A stretch of DNA of 64,000 bases from Roseospirillum parvum (GCF_900100455.1 NZ_FNCV01000007.1:124001-188000), one strand, 5' to 3'; numbered from the stretch's first letter, positions 7,772 through 18,117 are shown. A program made the numbers and translations. The notes: generated by a model from the letters alone, not told the origin.

Positions 7772-9365
7772 CCGAGTTCTTGTCGCCCTTCTTGTCGGCT
7801 TTCTTTTCAGCCTTGGAGAGGGCGGCCAGTTCGTCCTCCAGGCGGTCGGCCAGGGTGCGGATCACCTTGATGCGGGCGAAGCGCTTGGAGTTGCCCTCGA
7901 TCAGGGTCCACGGGGCGCGCCGGGTCGAGGTCTGCTCGACCATGTCGGTGACCGCCTCCTCGTAGAGGTCCCACTTCTCCCGGTTGCGCCAGTCCTCCTC
8001 GGTCAGTTTCCAGCTCTTGTAGGGGATTTCGGCGCGGGCGTTGAAACGCGCCAGTTGCTCGTCCTGGGTGATGTGCAGCCAGTACTTGACGAGCACCGTG
8101 CCATGCTCGACCAGTTGATCCTCGAACTCGTTGATCTCGGCGAAGGCGCGCCGCCATTCCTCGGGCGTGGCGTAGCCCTCGACGCGCTCGACCAGCACCC
8201 GGCCGTACCACGAACGGTCGAACACGGTCAGCCGCCCGGCGCGCGACAGATGACGCCAGAAGCGCCACAGGTAGTGGTGGGCCTTTTCCTCGTCACTCGG
8301 CGCGGCGACCGGGACCACCCGACGGTCGCGGGCATCCAGCGCCGAGGTCAGACGGCGGATGGCGCCACCCTTGCCGGCCGCGTCCTGGCCCTCGAAGACC
8401 AGCACGACGGAGCGCCCCCGCGCCTTCCACTGCCGGAACAGGCGGGCCAGACGGGCCCGCTGGTGCCTGAACTCCTGGGCGTAGTCGGCCTTGCTCACCG
8501 ACTGCGTCATGTCCAGCGCATCGAGCACCGAGGGCTGGCGGGCCAGCACGTCGCCTTCCGGGCGGCCCGACTCCCGGGCCTGGGTCCGGCGGCTGCGCGG
8601 GGTTGCCTGATGGGCCGCCTTCTTGAGGTCGGCGGTCATGCGGCGGCGGGCTTCCTGGGTCTTGATGTGGCGCCGGGCGGTGTCGCGCAGGGAGGTCAGC
8701 ACGGTCAGCGCCCGGTAGCGCGGATCAACCCCCTCGACCAGGGTCCATGGCGCGTGGCCGTGCGAGGTTTCCATGATCAGCCGCTCGGCGCTGGCGATGA
8801 ACTGGTCGTAGATCTCGAAGTTGGCCCAGTCGCGGGCGGTCACCCGCCACGCCTCCTCGGGGTCCTTTTCCAGGCTTTTCAGGCGCTGTTTCTGGGCCTT
8901 CTTACCCAGATGCATCCAGAACTTCAGGATCATCGCGCCATCGTCGGCGAGGCACTTCTCGAAAGCGGCGATGCGCCCCAGGCGGGCCTCGAAGCCGGCG
9001 TCGTCGATGCGCCCGTGGACATGATCGAGCATGGGCGCCGAATACCAGCTGGACAGGAACAGCCCGATCTGCCCGTTGGCCGGCAGGTCGCGCCAGTAGC
9101 GCCAGAACTCGGGGCGCTCGCGCTCCTCGTCCGAGGACGGGCCGTAGGCGTGGTTGGCGATCCAGCGCGGGTCCATCCACTCGTTCAGAAGGTTCATGGA
9201 CTCGCCCTTGCCGGCCCCGTCCACCCCGGCGAAGACCAAAACCACCGGAAACGGGCACTGGCGCAGGGTCTGCTGAAGCTCCAGCATTTCGATGCGCAAG
9301 GGGTCGGCCAGGGCATCGAAGTCGGCCTTGGGCACCTGGCGGCCCAACTCGGCGGTGCGGAACAT
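7767..9365 (-). CDS. pap: polyphosphate:AMP phosphotransferase (two-domain PPK2)
   Basis: 532-residue protein made of two tandem PPK2 domains. Each has its own Walker A, GVDGAGKG at residues 47-54 and GQDAAGKG in the second half, plus conserved WYS/WYG motifs (FLSSWYSAPM; FDRSWYGRVLVERVEG). Two-domain PPK2 enzymes use polyphosphate to phosphorylate AMP to ADP in the cytoplasm. The tail is lysine-rich (KAEKKADKKGDKN). Start ATG 9365 follows AGGAG. The gene is divergent from gap. The assignment to the AMP-specific class follows from the duplicated architecture. Confidence 0.93.
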   Translation of the reverse strand: MFRTAELGRQVPKADFDALADPLRIEMLELQQTLRQCPFPVVLVFAGVDGAGKGESMNLLNEWMDPRWIANHAYGPSSDEERERPEFWRYWRDLPANGQIGLFLSSWYSAPMLDHVHGRIDDAGFEARLGRIAAFEKCLADDGAMILKFWMHLGKKAQKQRLKSLEKDPEEAWRVTARDWANFEIYDQFIASAERLIMETSHGHAPWTLVEGVDPRYRALTVLTSLRDTARRHIKTQEARRRMTADLKKAAHQATPRSRRTQARESGRPEGDVLARQPSVLDALDMTQSVSKADYAQEFRHQRARLARLFRQWKARGRSVVLVFEGQDAAGKGGAIRRLTSALDARDRRVVPVAAPSDEEKAHHYLWRFWRHLSRAGRLTVFDRSWYGRVLVERVEGYATPEEWRRAFAEINEFEDQLVEHGTVLVKYWLHITQDEQLARFNARAEIPYKSWKLTEEDWRNREKWDLYEEAVTDMVEQTSTRRAPWTLIEGNSKRFARIKVIRTLADRLEDELAALSKAEKKADKKGDKNSG

Positions 9366-9711
9366 GGGCGAACTCCTGGGGGCGGGCGGTGGGCATGACC
9401 GTTGGATGACAGGCCCGGTCGATGGTACGCCCCTCGCCGCCTCCCGAAAAGCCGCCATTTCCCGCCACTCCGACACGCTTGAGGTGGGCAAGCGCCGCCC
9501 CATCGGGTAGGGTGGGAGCCGCACGCAAGGGGGTGGGCGCCGGGCAAGGCCTCTGCTAGGGTCCGCCCAAGCGCCCCATTCCGCTTCATCACGACTGGAC
9601 AATTTGCCTGAAACCGGGGTTCGCCCTTTTCAGCGCCGCGCCGGCGGCGGGCCAACGCCTGCCCGCCCACCGAAGAAGGCGTGGCGCCCCATCTCGACGG
9701 AGGAAAGACGC
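9366..9711. other. divergent intergenic region between PPK2 and gap
   Basis: 346 bp without a gene. It must hold the promoters of both flanking genes, but I see no convincing -35/-10 pair; TAGGGT motifs near 9514 and 9556 are possible -10 elements only. No repeat or stable hairpin was recognised. Confidence 0.5.
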
Positions 9712-10719
9712 ATGGCTGTTCGGGTTGCAATCAACGGGTTTGGCCGGATCGGCCGGCTGACCTTCCGCGCCCTGGTGGAATCGGGCCGCACCGACATCGA
9801 GGTGGTGGCCATCAACGACCTCGGCTCGGCCCAGGCCAACGCCCACCTGCTGGCCTACGATTCGGTCCACGGCCGGCTGCCCGAGGCCGTCTCGGTGGAT
9901 GGCGACGACCTGGTGGTTGGCGGCCGCAAGTTCCGCTGCATCGCCCAGCCCGATCCGACCAAGCTGCCCTGGGGCGATCTCGGCGTCGACATCGTCTTCG
10001 AGTGCACCGGCATCTTCACCGACAAGGAGAAGGCCCAGGTGCACCTGGACGCCGGCGCCAAGCGGGTGCTGGTCTCGGCCCCCTCCAAGGGCGCCGACCT
10101 GACCGTGGTCTACGGCGTCAACCACGACAAGATCGCCGCCGGGCACAAGATCATCTCCAACGCCTCGTGCACCACCAACTGCCTGGCCCCGGTGGTCGAC
10201 GTGCTCGACAAGACCTTCGGCGTCGACCACGGCTTCATGACCACCATCCACAGCTACACCGGCGACCAGCGCACCGTGGACACCCTGCACAAGGACCTGC
10301 GCCGGGCCCGTGCCGCCGCCGTGTCGATGATCCCCACCTCGACCGGCGCCGCCAAGGCGGTCGGTCTGGTGCTGCCCGAGCTGGCCGGCAAGCTGGACGG
10401 CGTGGCCATCCGCGTGCCCACCCCCAACGTCTCGCTGGTCGACCTCAAGGTGGTGCTGAAGAAGACCGCCACCGCCGAGGAGGTGAACCAGGCCATGACC
10501 GAGGCCGCCAATGGCCGTCTGGCCGGCATCCTGGCCGTCAACACCGCCCCGCTGGTCAGCACCGACTTCAACCACAGCGCCGTCAGCTCGACCCTGGACG
10601 CCGACGGGACCAAGGTCATCGAGGGCAACTTCGTGCGCGTCATGAGCTGGTACGACAACGAGTGGGGCTTCTCCAACCGCATGCTCGACACCGCCGTGGC
10701 CATCGGCAAGACCCTCTAG
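9712..10719 (+). CDS. gap: glyceraldehyde-3-phosphate dehydrogenase
   Basis: NAD(P)-dependent oxidative phosphorylation of glyceraldehyde 3-phosphate to 1,3-bisphosphoglycerate, used in glycolysis, gluconeogenesis or the Calvin cycle. The protein has 335 residues. The Rossmann start is [16 protein letters not shown], the catalytic cysteine is in [12 protein letters not shown], and [12 protein letters not shown] closes the protein. Start ATG 9712 is preceded by AGGAAAG. It is followed by pgk, the next enzyme, after 101 bp containing a stable hairpin, so the two are probably co-transcribed. NAD versus NADP preference was not determined. Confidence 0.97.
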   Translation: MAVRVAINGFGRIGRLTFRALVESGRTDIEVVAINDLGSAQANAHLLAYDSVHGRLPEAVSVDGDDLVVGGRKFRCIAQPDPTKLPWGDLGVDIVFECTGIFTDKEKAQVHLDAGAKRVLVSAPSKGADLTVVYGVNHDKIAAGHKIISNASCTTNCLAPVVDVLDKTFGVDHGFMTTIHSYTGDQRTVDTLHKDLRRARAAAVSMIPTSTGAAKAVGLVLPELAGKLDGVAIRVPTPNVSLVDLKVVLKKTATAEEVNQAMTEAANGRLAGILAVNTAPLVSTDFNHSAVSSTLDADGTKVIEGNFVRVMSWYDNEWGFSNRMLDTAVAIGKTL

Positions 10720-10757
10720 GCAGGGTCCGGCCCCGCCGCCCCGCCGCCGGCCGGAGC

Positions 10758-10779
10758 GCGCCCCCCGCAAAGGGGGCGC
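10758..10779 (+). other. intercistronic hairpin between gap and pgk
   Basis: GCGCCCCC and GGGGGCGC form a perfect 8-bp stem around a 6-base loop. There is no T-run after it, so it is more likely an mRNA-stabilising or partial-termination hairpin than a full terminator. Confidence 0.5.
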
Positions 10780-10820
10780 CCCGGCCGGTTCCATATCCGC
10801 CCGACCGGAGAGACCCTGAC

Positions 10821-12014
10821 ATGGCTGACTTCACTCCCCTCGACTCCCTCGATGTGCACGGCAAGCGGGTGCTGGTCCGGGCCGACCTCAACGTGCCCAT
10901 GCGCGACGGCAAGGTCAGCGACCTGACCCGCGTCACCCGCTCGCTGCCCACCCTGACCCACCTCATGGACAACGGCGCCCGGGTGGTGGTGATGAGCCAC
11001 TTCGGCCGCCCCAAGGGCGAACGGGTGCCGGAGATGTCGCTCAAGCCGGTGGCCGAGGCGATGGCCCAGGCCCTGGGCAAGCCGGTCGCCTTCGCCGAGG
11101 ACTGCGTCGGCCCGGCCGCCGAGACCCTGGTCAACGGCCTCGCCCCGGGCGAGATCTGCCTGCTCGAGAACCTGCGCTACCACAAGGAAGAGGAAAAGAA
11201 CGACCCCGGGTTCGCCCGCCAACTGGCCGAGCTGGGCGATCTTTACGTCAACGACGCCTTTTCCACCGCCCACCGGGCCCATGCCTCGACCGAGGCCATC
11301 GCCCAGTTGCTGCCCAACGCCGCCGGCCGCCTGATGGCCGAGGAATTGACCGCCCTGGCCAGCGCCCTGGAAAAGCCCGAGCGCCCGGTGGCCGCCGTGG
11401 TCGGCGGGGCCAAGGTGTCGACCAAGCTCGACCTTTTGGGCAACCTGGTGAGCAAGGTCGACCTGCTGATCATCGGCGGCGGCATGGCCAACACCTTCCT
11501 CTTCGCCCAGGGCCTGAACGTGGGCAAGAGCCTGTGCGAAAAGGAGATGGCCGACACCGCCCGCCAGATCATGGACAAGGCCAAGGACGCCGGCTGCCAC
11601 ATCGTGCTGCCCACCGATGCCGTGATCGCCGCCGAGTTCGCCGAGAACGCCGCGAGCAAGGTGGTGCCGGTGGGCGAGGTGCCCGACGACATGATGATCC
11701 TCGACGCCGGGCCGGCCAGCGCCGAGAGCATCATCGACCGCATCAACGGCTGCCAGACCCTGGTCTGGAACGGCCCGCTCGGCGCCTTCGAGATCAAGCC
11801 CTTCGACGCCGCCACCAACGCCGTCGCCCAGGCCGCCGCCCAGCGCACCGCCCAGGGCAAGCTGCTGACCGTGGCCGGCGGCGGCGACACCGTCTCGGCT
11901 CTGGCCAATGCCGGGGTGGGCGACAAGTTCAGCTACGTCTCGACCGCCGGCGGCGCCTTCCTCGAATGGCTGGAAGGCAAGACCCTGCCCGGCGTCGCCG
12001 CCCTGGCCGACTGA
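10821..12014 (+). CDS. pgk: phosphoglycerate kinase
   Basis: Transfers phosphate between 1,3-bisphosphoglycerate and ADP in the cytoplasm. The 397-residue length is normal. Motifs: [16 protein letters not shown] at the N-terminus, [10 protein letters not shown], the hinge region [16 protein letters not shown], and the nucleotide-binding GGGDTVSAL near the C-terminus. Start ATG 10821 has GGAGAG upstream. It lies downstream of gap and is closed by a strong terminator 28 bp after the stop. Confidence 0.98.
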   Translation: MADFTPLDSLDVHGKRVLVRADLNVPMRDGKVSDLTRVTRSLPTLTHLMDNGARVVVMSHFGRPKGERVPEMSLKPVAEAMAQALGKPVAFAEDCVGPAAETLVNGLAPGEICLLENLRYHKEEEKNDPGFARQLAELGDLYVNDAFSTAHRAHASTEAIAQLLPNAAGRLMAEELTALASALEKPERPVAAVVGGAKVSTKLDLLGNLVSKVDLLIIGGGMANTFLFAQGLNVGKSLCEKEMADTARQIMDKAKDAGCHIVLPTDAVIAAEFAENAASKVVPVGEVPDDMMILDAGPASAESIIDRINGCQTLVWNGPLGAFEIKPFDAATNAVAQAAAQRTAQGKLLTVAGGGDTVSALANAGVGDKFSYVSTAGGAFLEWLEGKTLPGVAALAD

Positions 12015-12042
12015 TCCCGGCGCCGCCACATGCATCAGGAAG

Positions 12043-12066
12043 GGGGGCCGTTAGGGCCCCCTTTTT
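12043..12066 (+). terminator. rho-independent terminator after pgk
   Basis: GGGGGCC (12043-12049) and GGCCCCC (12055-12061) pair around a 5-base loop and are followed by TTTTT. It lies between the convergent pgk and response-regulator genes. Confidence 0.88.
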
Positions 12067-12068
12067 CG

Positions 12069-12608
12069 TCAGCCGTCCGCGCCGTCCGGCCCCGCCGCCT
12101 CGCCCCGGCGCCGTTCGGGGCCGATGTAGTCGGCGCTCCGCTCGAACGGCCGGGGATGGCGCAGCACCGCCTTCACCCGCTCGCCGATCAGCTTGGCCGA
12201 CACCGGCTTGACCAGGAATTCGTGCACCCCGGCGTCGCGCGCCGCCATCACCCGGGGCTGGTCGGAAAAGCCCGACACCATGATGATGATCACCTCGGCC
12301 ACCCGGGGCTCGGGGTCGCGGCGGATGACCCGGGTCAGCTCGATCCCGGTCATCGGCGTCATCTCGTTGTCCAGCATCACCACGTCCACCGGCCGGGCGT
12401 GCAACACCTCCAGGGCCCCGGCGGCGTCGCCCGCCTCATCGATGTGGCGCGCCCCGACCATGGCCAGCGCCTGCTTGACCAGGTTGCGGGCATTGCGGCT
12501 GTCGTCGACGACCAGATAACGCAGACCGCTGATCGCCACGTCATCATCGGCCTTGGCGCCCATCCCGGACGCCGCCTGGCCGGTGGTCTTGGAGTCGTGC
12601 TTGTCCAT
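12069..12608 (-). CDS. CheY-like single-domain response regulator
   Basis: 179-residue protein with one receiver domain (about residues 27-155) and no output domain. Visible receiver residues are the acidic pair in YLVVDDSRNAR, the phospho-acceptor Asp in DVVMLDNEMTP, the Ser of IIMVSGFSD and Lys in FLVKPVSAK. A short basic tail with YIGPERRRG follows. It probably acts by protein contact rather than DNA binding. Start ATG 12608 is chosen because the receiver begins soon after it; the frame is open further upstream. It is divergent from the 12956 gene, whose product ends in a FliM-like CheY-docking motif, suggesting partnership (inference). Confidence 0.88.
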   Translation of the reverse strand: MDKHDSKTTGQAASGMGAKADDDVAISGLRYLVVDDSRNARNLVKQALAMVGARHIDEAGDAAGALEVLHARPVDVVMLDNEMTPMTGIELTRVIRRDPEPRVAEVIIIMVSGFSDQPRVMAARDAGVHEFLVKPVSAKLIGERVKAVLRHPRPFERSADYIGPERRRGEAAGPDGADG

Positions 12609-12955
12609 GGTGTCGCCGTGGACCCCGTCCGTGGGTGCCGCCAGCGTGGGCAGCGGCGACACGGTGCCGCGCAGCCAGGCCAAACCGGCAACCGAATCAA
12701 ATGCCTGGAGGCCGCCGGCACGCCGCCCGGCGGGCTGTCGCAAGGGGGACGATGGCGCCGGCCCACCGCGCCCCCGAGCCGGCCACCAGCCGGGCCGCCC
12801 CGGGCCTCGACGTTTCAGGCAATCATCGGGCCGGGACGGAGTCAAGGCGCCGGCCGGCCGACGGCGAGTCGCGGGGGTTCTTGTAATGGCCCGGGCAAGG
12901 GGTAGAATGACTCAACCTATTTTTACGCTCGACCATCCACAATAAGGCGGTTTTC
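12609..12955. other. divergent intergenic region with a GANTC cluster
   Basis: 347 bp separate the response regulator from the FliM-tail protein. GANTC pentamers, the target of CcrM-type methylation, occur at 12839-12843, 12866-12870 and 12910-12914, bracketing the promoter below; another lies near 12696. No open frame here looks coding. Confidence 0.5.
12881..12908 (+). promoter_or_regulatory. candidate promoter of the FliM-tail gene
   Basis: TTGTAA (12881-12886), a 16-bp spacer and TAGAAT (12903-12908), 47 bp upstream of the start codon at 12956. GANTC sites flank it on both sides. Confidence 0.5.
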
Positions 12956-13504
12956 ATGCCCTCCCACGCTCCCCCCGCCACGCCTTCGGCCGCCCCCTCC
13001 GGCGCCGCGTCGGAGGCCGGCTCGGAGGACGCCCAGTTCGCCGCCTTCCAGGCCCGGGCAGAGGCCGCCAACCTCAACCCGCAGACCCTGCTCGCCACCG
13101 ACTACCTGAACCATTTCAACGAGATCGTCATGCTCATCGAAATGGTCGGCGACATGCCCGACATCCTGGAAGAGTGCCGCGAGTGGGCCCCCAAGGACTA
13201 CTGCGCCCACTTCGCCGACAGCGCCTTCAAGGACAAGGAGCTGGCCATCGCCGCCTACGCACACGTGCCGGCCCGCTTCAAGGAGCCCTTCGAGGAAACC
13301 ATCAGCCACCTCGACCACCTGGTGGAACAATCCATCGCCCGCCTCGACGAGGCCATCGCGGCCGGCGACCCGGAAATCATCCAGGTGCGGGCTCATGCCG
13401 CCTCGCGCGCCATCCAGCGGGTGATGGACGTCGCCAGCTCGATCATCCACGGCGCCGAGCGGGCCATGCGCCAGGACGAGATCGACAACCTGCTGCAAAT
13501 CTGA
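12956..13504 (+). CDS. conserved protein of unknown function with FliM-like C-terminal motif
   Basis: 182 residues, soluble and predominantly helical. A low-complexity Pro/Ala/Ser N-terminus (1-25) precedes a compact domain starting near LNPQTLLATDYLNHFNEIVM. The last ten residues, RQDEIDNLLQI, closely resemble the N-terminal QxEIDALL segment by which FliM (and a similar C-terminal segment of CheZ) docks CheY. I do not recognise the main domain; the catalytic Gln-containing CheZ helix was not identified. The gene is divergent from a CheY-like regulator and 96 bp upstream of prfC. Start ATG 12956 follows AAGGCGG. Confidence 0.75.
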   Translation: MPSHAPPATPSAAPSGAASEAGSEDAQFAAFQARAEAANLNPQTLLATDYLNHFNEIVMLIEMVGDMPDILEECREWAPKDYCAHFADSAFKDKELAIAAYAHVPARFKEPFEETISHLDHLVEQSIARLDEAIAAGDPEIIQVRAHAASRAIQRVMDVASSIIHGAERAMRQDEIDNLLQI

Positions 13505-13600
13505 GGCGCCCGCCCCCAGACCCGAGGCACCCTTCCCCCGCCCCGCCAAAGCCGCTACAACCGGGCTCCCCACCCCAGGCCCGCGAGACATCCCCCCTCC

Positions 13601-15190
<1,590 letters not shown>

Positions 15191-15197
15191 CAAACGA

Positions 15198-15540
15198 CGG
15201 GGGCGTTGCCCCCGAAACCCCCACCGGGGGACCGAAGGCGGTCCCCCGGACCCCCTCCTTTCCTGGGCGCGGAACGCTTCAGCCGAGCCAGACCCGAAGG
15301 GTGTTTGGGTGCAGGCCGGCTTCGCCGGCCTGCGAAACAACCCGCAAACCAAGAAATACCGCCGGCGTAAGGCACACCGGCAAGCGCTGGTGACAGTTTT
15401 TGGCTTGCGCGGGCCAGCAAAGCTGGCCCGCAACCAACCCCAACCGATCCCGGCTCGGTGCCAGTGTTGCATTCCAACGAACTGGCGGGGTCCGGGGAGG
15501 CCCGGCCTCCCCGGCGGGGTTGAAGGGGCGGAGCCCCTTT
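15198..15540. repeat. composite multi-hairpin intergenic element, copy 1
   Basis: This fills the 354-bp convergent gap between prfC and the MerR-type gene. Its left end is a hairpin with GGGGGC/GCCCCC arms followed by a second one containing CCGGGGGACC/GGTCCCCCGG. Two strong central hairpins follow: GCAGGCCGGC-TTC-GCCGGCCTGC (about 15311-15333) and GCGGGCCAGC-AAA-GCTGGCCCGC (about 15409-15431). Its right end has GGGGAGGC/GCCTCCCC and the terminal AAGGGGC/GCCCCTT hairpin (15523-15540). The same order of end hairpins recurs at 31107, 56587 and, inverted, 59532. Confidence 0.75.
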
Positions 15541-15544
15541 GCTG

Positions 15545-15991
15545 TCAGGTCACGGGGTTGTGTGTCTCGGCCAGGCATTGGTCGTGGTTGGCCAGCACTT
15601 CGATCACCCGGCAGTTGGCGATGCGGCCGCCCTGGCACTGGTCGACCATGCGTTCCAGTTCGCTTTTCAGGGCGGTGAGGTTCTCCAGGCGGCGTTCCAC
15701 CTCGGCCAGTTGGGCGCGGGCGATGGCGTCGGCGGCGTCGCACGACTGGTCCGGATGGTCCGACAGGCTGAGCAGGTCGCGGATGGCGGGCAGCGGGAAG
15801 CCCAGCTCCCGGGCGTGGCGGATGAAGGCCAGCCGCGCCACCTCGGCGGCGCCGTAGCGTCGCTGGTTGCCTTCGGTGCGCGGCGGCGGGGTGAGCAGTC
15901 CCTGGGCCTCGTAATAGCGGATGGTCGGCACCTTCACCCCTGCCACCCGGGCCGCCTGACCGATGCTGTAGTCGGCATGTGATGCGGGCAT
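15545..15991 (-). CDS. MerR-family metal-responsive regulator
   Basis: 148-residue activator. The N-terminal winged helix-turn-helix reads YSIGQAARVAGVKVPTIRYYEAQGLL, followed by the dimerisation helix and a C-terminal metal-binding loop with cysteines at about 84, 119, 127 and 139 (CQGGRIANC). That spacing is like CadR/PbrR/ZntR-type sensors of divalent soft metals; the exact metal is not determined. Start ATG 15991. It is divergent from a cation-diffusion-facilitator-type transporter, and a MerR-type promoter with a 19-bp spacer lies between them, so it very probably controls that gene. Confidence 0.92.
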   Translation of the reverse strand: MPASHADYSIGQAARVAGVKVPTIRYYEAQGLLTPPPRTEGNQRRYGAAEVARLAFIRHARELGFPLPAIRDLLSLSDHPDQSCDAADAIARAQLAEVERRLENLTALKSELERMVDQCQGGRIANCRVIEVLANHDQCLAETHNPVT

Positions 15992-16004
15992 GTGGATTTT
16001 CCCC

Positions 16005-16035
16005 TTGAACCTATAGCGACTGGAGAGTGTACCCA
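16005..16035 (+). promoter_or_regulatory. MerR-type promoter/operator
   Basis: TTGAAC (16005-16010) and TACCCA (16030-16035) are separated by 19 bp, the over-long spacing that MerR-family activators correct by DNA distortion. The spacer contains the dyad CTATAG-CGA-CTGGAG (CTnnAG repeated). Confidence 0.8.
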
Positions 16036-16078
16036 AAAGGCCGGATCGTTGTTCAAGCCTTTCGGAGAGCCCTGTTCC

Positions 16079-16702
16079 ATGTCCGGCTGTTGCCACTCCC
16101 ACCATCACGATTTCTCGCCCACCATGCCGGCCGGCTATCGGCGGGCCCTGTGGCTGGTCATCGCCATCAACGCCAGCATGTTTTTCGTCGAGATGGCCGG
16201 CGGCGCGCTGGCCAATTCCCAGGCCCTGAAGGCCGACGCGCTCGACTTCCTGGGCGACAGCCTGACCTATGGGCTCAGTCTGGCGGTGCTCGGGGCCAGC
16301 CTCAAGGTGCGGGCCACCGCCGCCCTGTTCAAGGGCTTCAGTCTGGCCGCCATGGGCCTGTGGGTGTTGGGCGGCACGGCGTGGCAGGTGCTGGTGCTGG
16401 GCCTGCCCATGGCCCCGGTGATGGGGGCCATCGGCGTGCTGGCGCTGGTCGCCAACCTGTCCAGCGTGCTGCTGTTGGTGCGCTACAAGGACGGCGACGC
16501 CAACGTGCGCTCGGTGTGGCTGTGCAGCCGCAACGACGCCATCGGCAACGTCGCCGTGCTGGCCGCCGCCGGCGGCGTGGCCTTGACCGAAACCGCGTGG
16601 CCCGACCTTGCCGTGGCCGCCCTGATGGCCACCCTGTTCCTGTCCAGCGCCAGCCAGATCATCCGTCAGGCCCTCGCCGAGCGCCGCGTGGCGACCACCT
16701 GA
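16079..16702 (+). CDS. short cation-efflux (CDF-type) membrane transporter
   Basis: 207-residue inner-membrane protein. A metal-binding N-terminus (MSGCCHSHHHDF) precedes about six hydrophobic segments. NASMFFVEMAGG and the ALKADALDFLGDSLTYGLSL block contain the Asp residues used as the metal site in cation diffusion facilitators; a second acidic motif is SRNDAIGNVAVL. The usual C-terminal cytoplasmic dimerisation domain (about 80-100 residues) is absent, so the protein is a membrane-domain-only variant. Start ATG 16079 follows CGGAGAG. Its promoter is of MerR type and it is divergent from the MerR regulator. Substrate probably a divalent soft metal (inference). Confidence 0.85.
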   Translation: MSGCCHSHHHDFSPTMPAGYRRALWLVIAINASMFFVEMAGGALANSQALKADALDFLGDSLTYGLSLAVLGASLKVRATAALFKGFSLAAMGLWVLGGTAWQVLVLGLPMAPVMGAIGVLALVANLSSVLLLVRYKDGDANVRSVWLCSRNDAIGNVAVLAAAGGVALTETAWPDLAVAALMATLFLSSASQIIRQALAERRVATT

Positions 16703-16906
16703 GCCGCCACCTGAGCCGGCGCGTGGCGCGAAACCAAAGGGCCGCCTCCCCTCGGGGGAGGAGCTCATTGGCCCTGCGCAAGCCATCTTTGGGAGCCTTC
16801 GGCCGCCTCGGGGCTTGCGCCGCCTTTCCCGGCTCCCCTCGGGCCGGTTTCATGACTGGCACGGCGCCTCCGAATGCGCTCAAATAGGGCAGAGGCAATC
16901 CCCGGC

Positions 16907-16936
16907 GAGCACCCTACCCAAGAGCACCCTACCCAA
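16907..16936. repeat. 15-bp tandem repeat (2 copies)
   Basis: GAGCACCCTACCCAA occurs at 16907-16921 and again at 16922-16936, exactly. Confidence 0.9.
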
Positions 16937-17031
16937 GAGCATCAGGACACCGCGCCCGGCGGACCCGGGCCGGCCGGCGCGGCGCTTGATCCGGCCGCGT
17001 GCCCCGGGACCAGGGGCGGTCCACCCACAGT

Positions 17032-17070
17032 CACGCTCGACCGGCACGCTCGACCGGCACGCTCGACCGG
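17032..17070. repeat. 13-bp tandem repeat (3 copies)
   Basis: CACGCTCGACCGG occurs three times in exact tandem (17032, 17045, 17058), about 100 bp upstream of phbB. Confidence 0.92.
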
Positions 17071-17172
17071 GCAACAGCAAGGGGCGGTTCCGGGCCACGG
17101 AAAACCGCCCGACAGGGGGGCCGGCCACGGCCACGCTTCGGACAAGGCAAGACAACGCAAGGGAGAGAGACC

Positions 17173-17898
17173 ATGAGCGAGCAGAAGATCGCGCTGGTGA
17201 CCGGCGGTGCCCGGGGCATCGGCGCCGCCATCGCCGACGCCCTGGAGGCCGACGGCCACAAGGTGGTCATCGCCGACATCGACCAGGCCAAGCTGGCCGA
17301 GGCCGCCCAGGCCACTGGCCGGCCGGCCCACCGCCTGGACATCTCGGACTTCGACAACGTCAGCGAGGTGGTGGCGAACATCGAATCCGAGGTCGGGCCG
17401 ATCTCGATCCTGGTCAACAACGCCGGCATCACCCGCGACGGCTTCATGCACAAGATGAAGCCGGAAAGCTGGAACGCGGTGATTAACGTCAACCTGACCG
17501 GCGCCTTCAACACCTGCCGGGTGGTCGCCCCGGGCATGCGCGAGCGGGGCTACGGACGGATCATCAACATCAGCTCGATGAACGGCCAGCGCGGCCAGTT
17601 CGGACAGTGCAACTACGCCGCCGCCAAGGCCGGCCTGCTTGGCTTCACCCGCTCCATCGCCCAGGAGCTGGCCGGCAAGGGGATCACCGTCAACGCGGTC
17701 TGCCCGGGCTTCATCAAGACCGACATGACCGCCGCCATGCCGGAGGAGATCCTGCAGGCGGAGCAGGCCAAGATCCCGGTCGCCCGCCTCGGCGAGCCGG
17801 TGGACATCGCCGACATGGTCGCCTTCCTGGCCCGCCCGCAGAGCAGCTTCATCAACGGCGCCACGCTGTCGGTGAACGGCGGCCAGTACATGGACTAG
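17173..17898 (+). CDS. phbB: acetoacetyl-CoA reductase
   Basis: Short-chain dehydrogenase reducing acetoacetyl-CoA to (R)-3-hydroxybutyryl-CoA with NADPH for polyhydroxybutyrate synthesis. It has 241 residues. Motifs: the cofactor glycine loop VTGGARGIGAA, NNAGITRDG, the catalytic Ser-Tyr-Lys set (ISSMNGQRGQFGQCNYAAAKAG) and VCPGFIKTDM. The QFGQ-NY-AAAKAG and PGFIKTDM blocks favour PhaB over FabG, though FabG-like activity cannot be excluded. Start ATG 17173 follows GGGAGAGAG. phbA and phbC are not in the window. Confidence 0.88.
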   Translation: MSEQKIALVTGGARGIGAAIADALEADGHKVVIADIDQAKLAEAAQATGRPAHRLDISDFDNVSEVVANIESEVGPISILVNNAGITRDGFMHKMKPESWNAVINVNLTGAFNTCRVVAPGMRERGYGRIINISSMNGQRGQFGQCNYAAAKAGLLGFTRSIAQELAGKGITVNAVCPGFIKTDMTAAMPEEILQAEQAKIPVARLGEPVDIADMVAFLARPQSSFINGATLSVNGGQYMD

Positions 17899-17969
17899 AG
17901 CAGATCCCTAGCGATCCGGAACGGAGCGCCCAAACCGGTTGGCGACGACGGTTTGCGGTAACATCGAAA

Positions 17970-18017
17970 CCCCAGAGCACGTTGGGTCGGTCACAACTCA
18001 CGCAACGTGCTCTGGGG
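17970..18017. repeat. 15-bp perfect inverted repeat downstream of phbB
   Basis: CCCCAGAGCACGTTG (17970-17984) and CAACGTGCTCTGGGG (18003-18017) are perfect inverted arms separated by 18 bases. It lies between the convergent phbB and hydrolase genes. No T-run follows on either strand, so it is not a standard terminator. Confidence 0.85.
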
Positions 18018-18117
18018 TAGAGCCACATGCCAAATCCGACCCGCCGAGCGCTTCGGGTTTCACACCATCCGCTCCCGCCGGAAGCCCATGGCGGGCAGGT
18101 GCCGGGGGGTTCGGGGA

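Larger units (their letters stand above)
16703..17172. other. 470-bp intergenic region with small repeats
   Basis: No credible gene was found. It holds a CCTCCCC/GGGGAGG hairpin (16745-16761), an inverted pair GCGCAAGCC (16776-16784) and GGCTTGCGC (16812-16820), and two small tandem repeat arrays listed separately. The ribosome site of phbB (GGGAGAGAG) is at the right end. Confidence 0.6.

Noticed and set aside
16745-16820. Another copy of the composite hairpin element
   Set aside because: It has hairpins, but neither the GGGGGC/GCCCCC nor the AAAGGGGC/GCCCCTTT end structures, so it is not part of the family.
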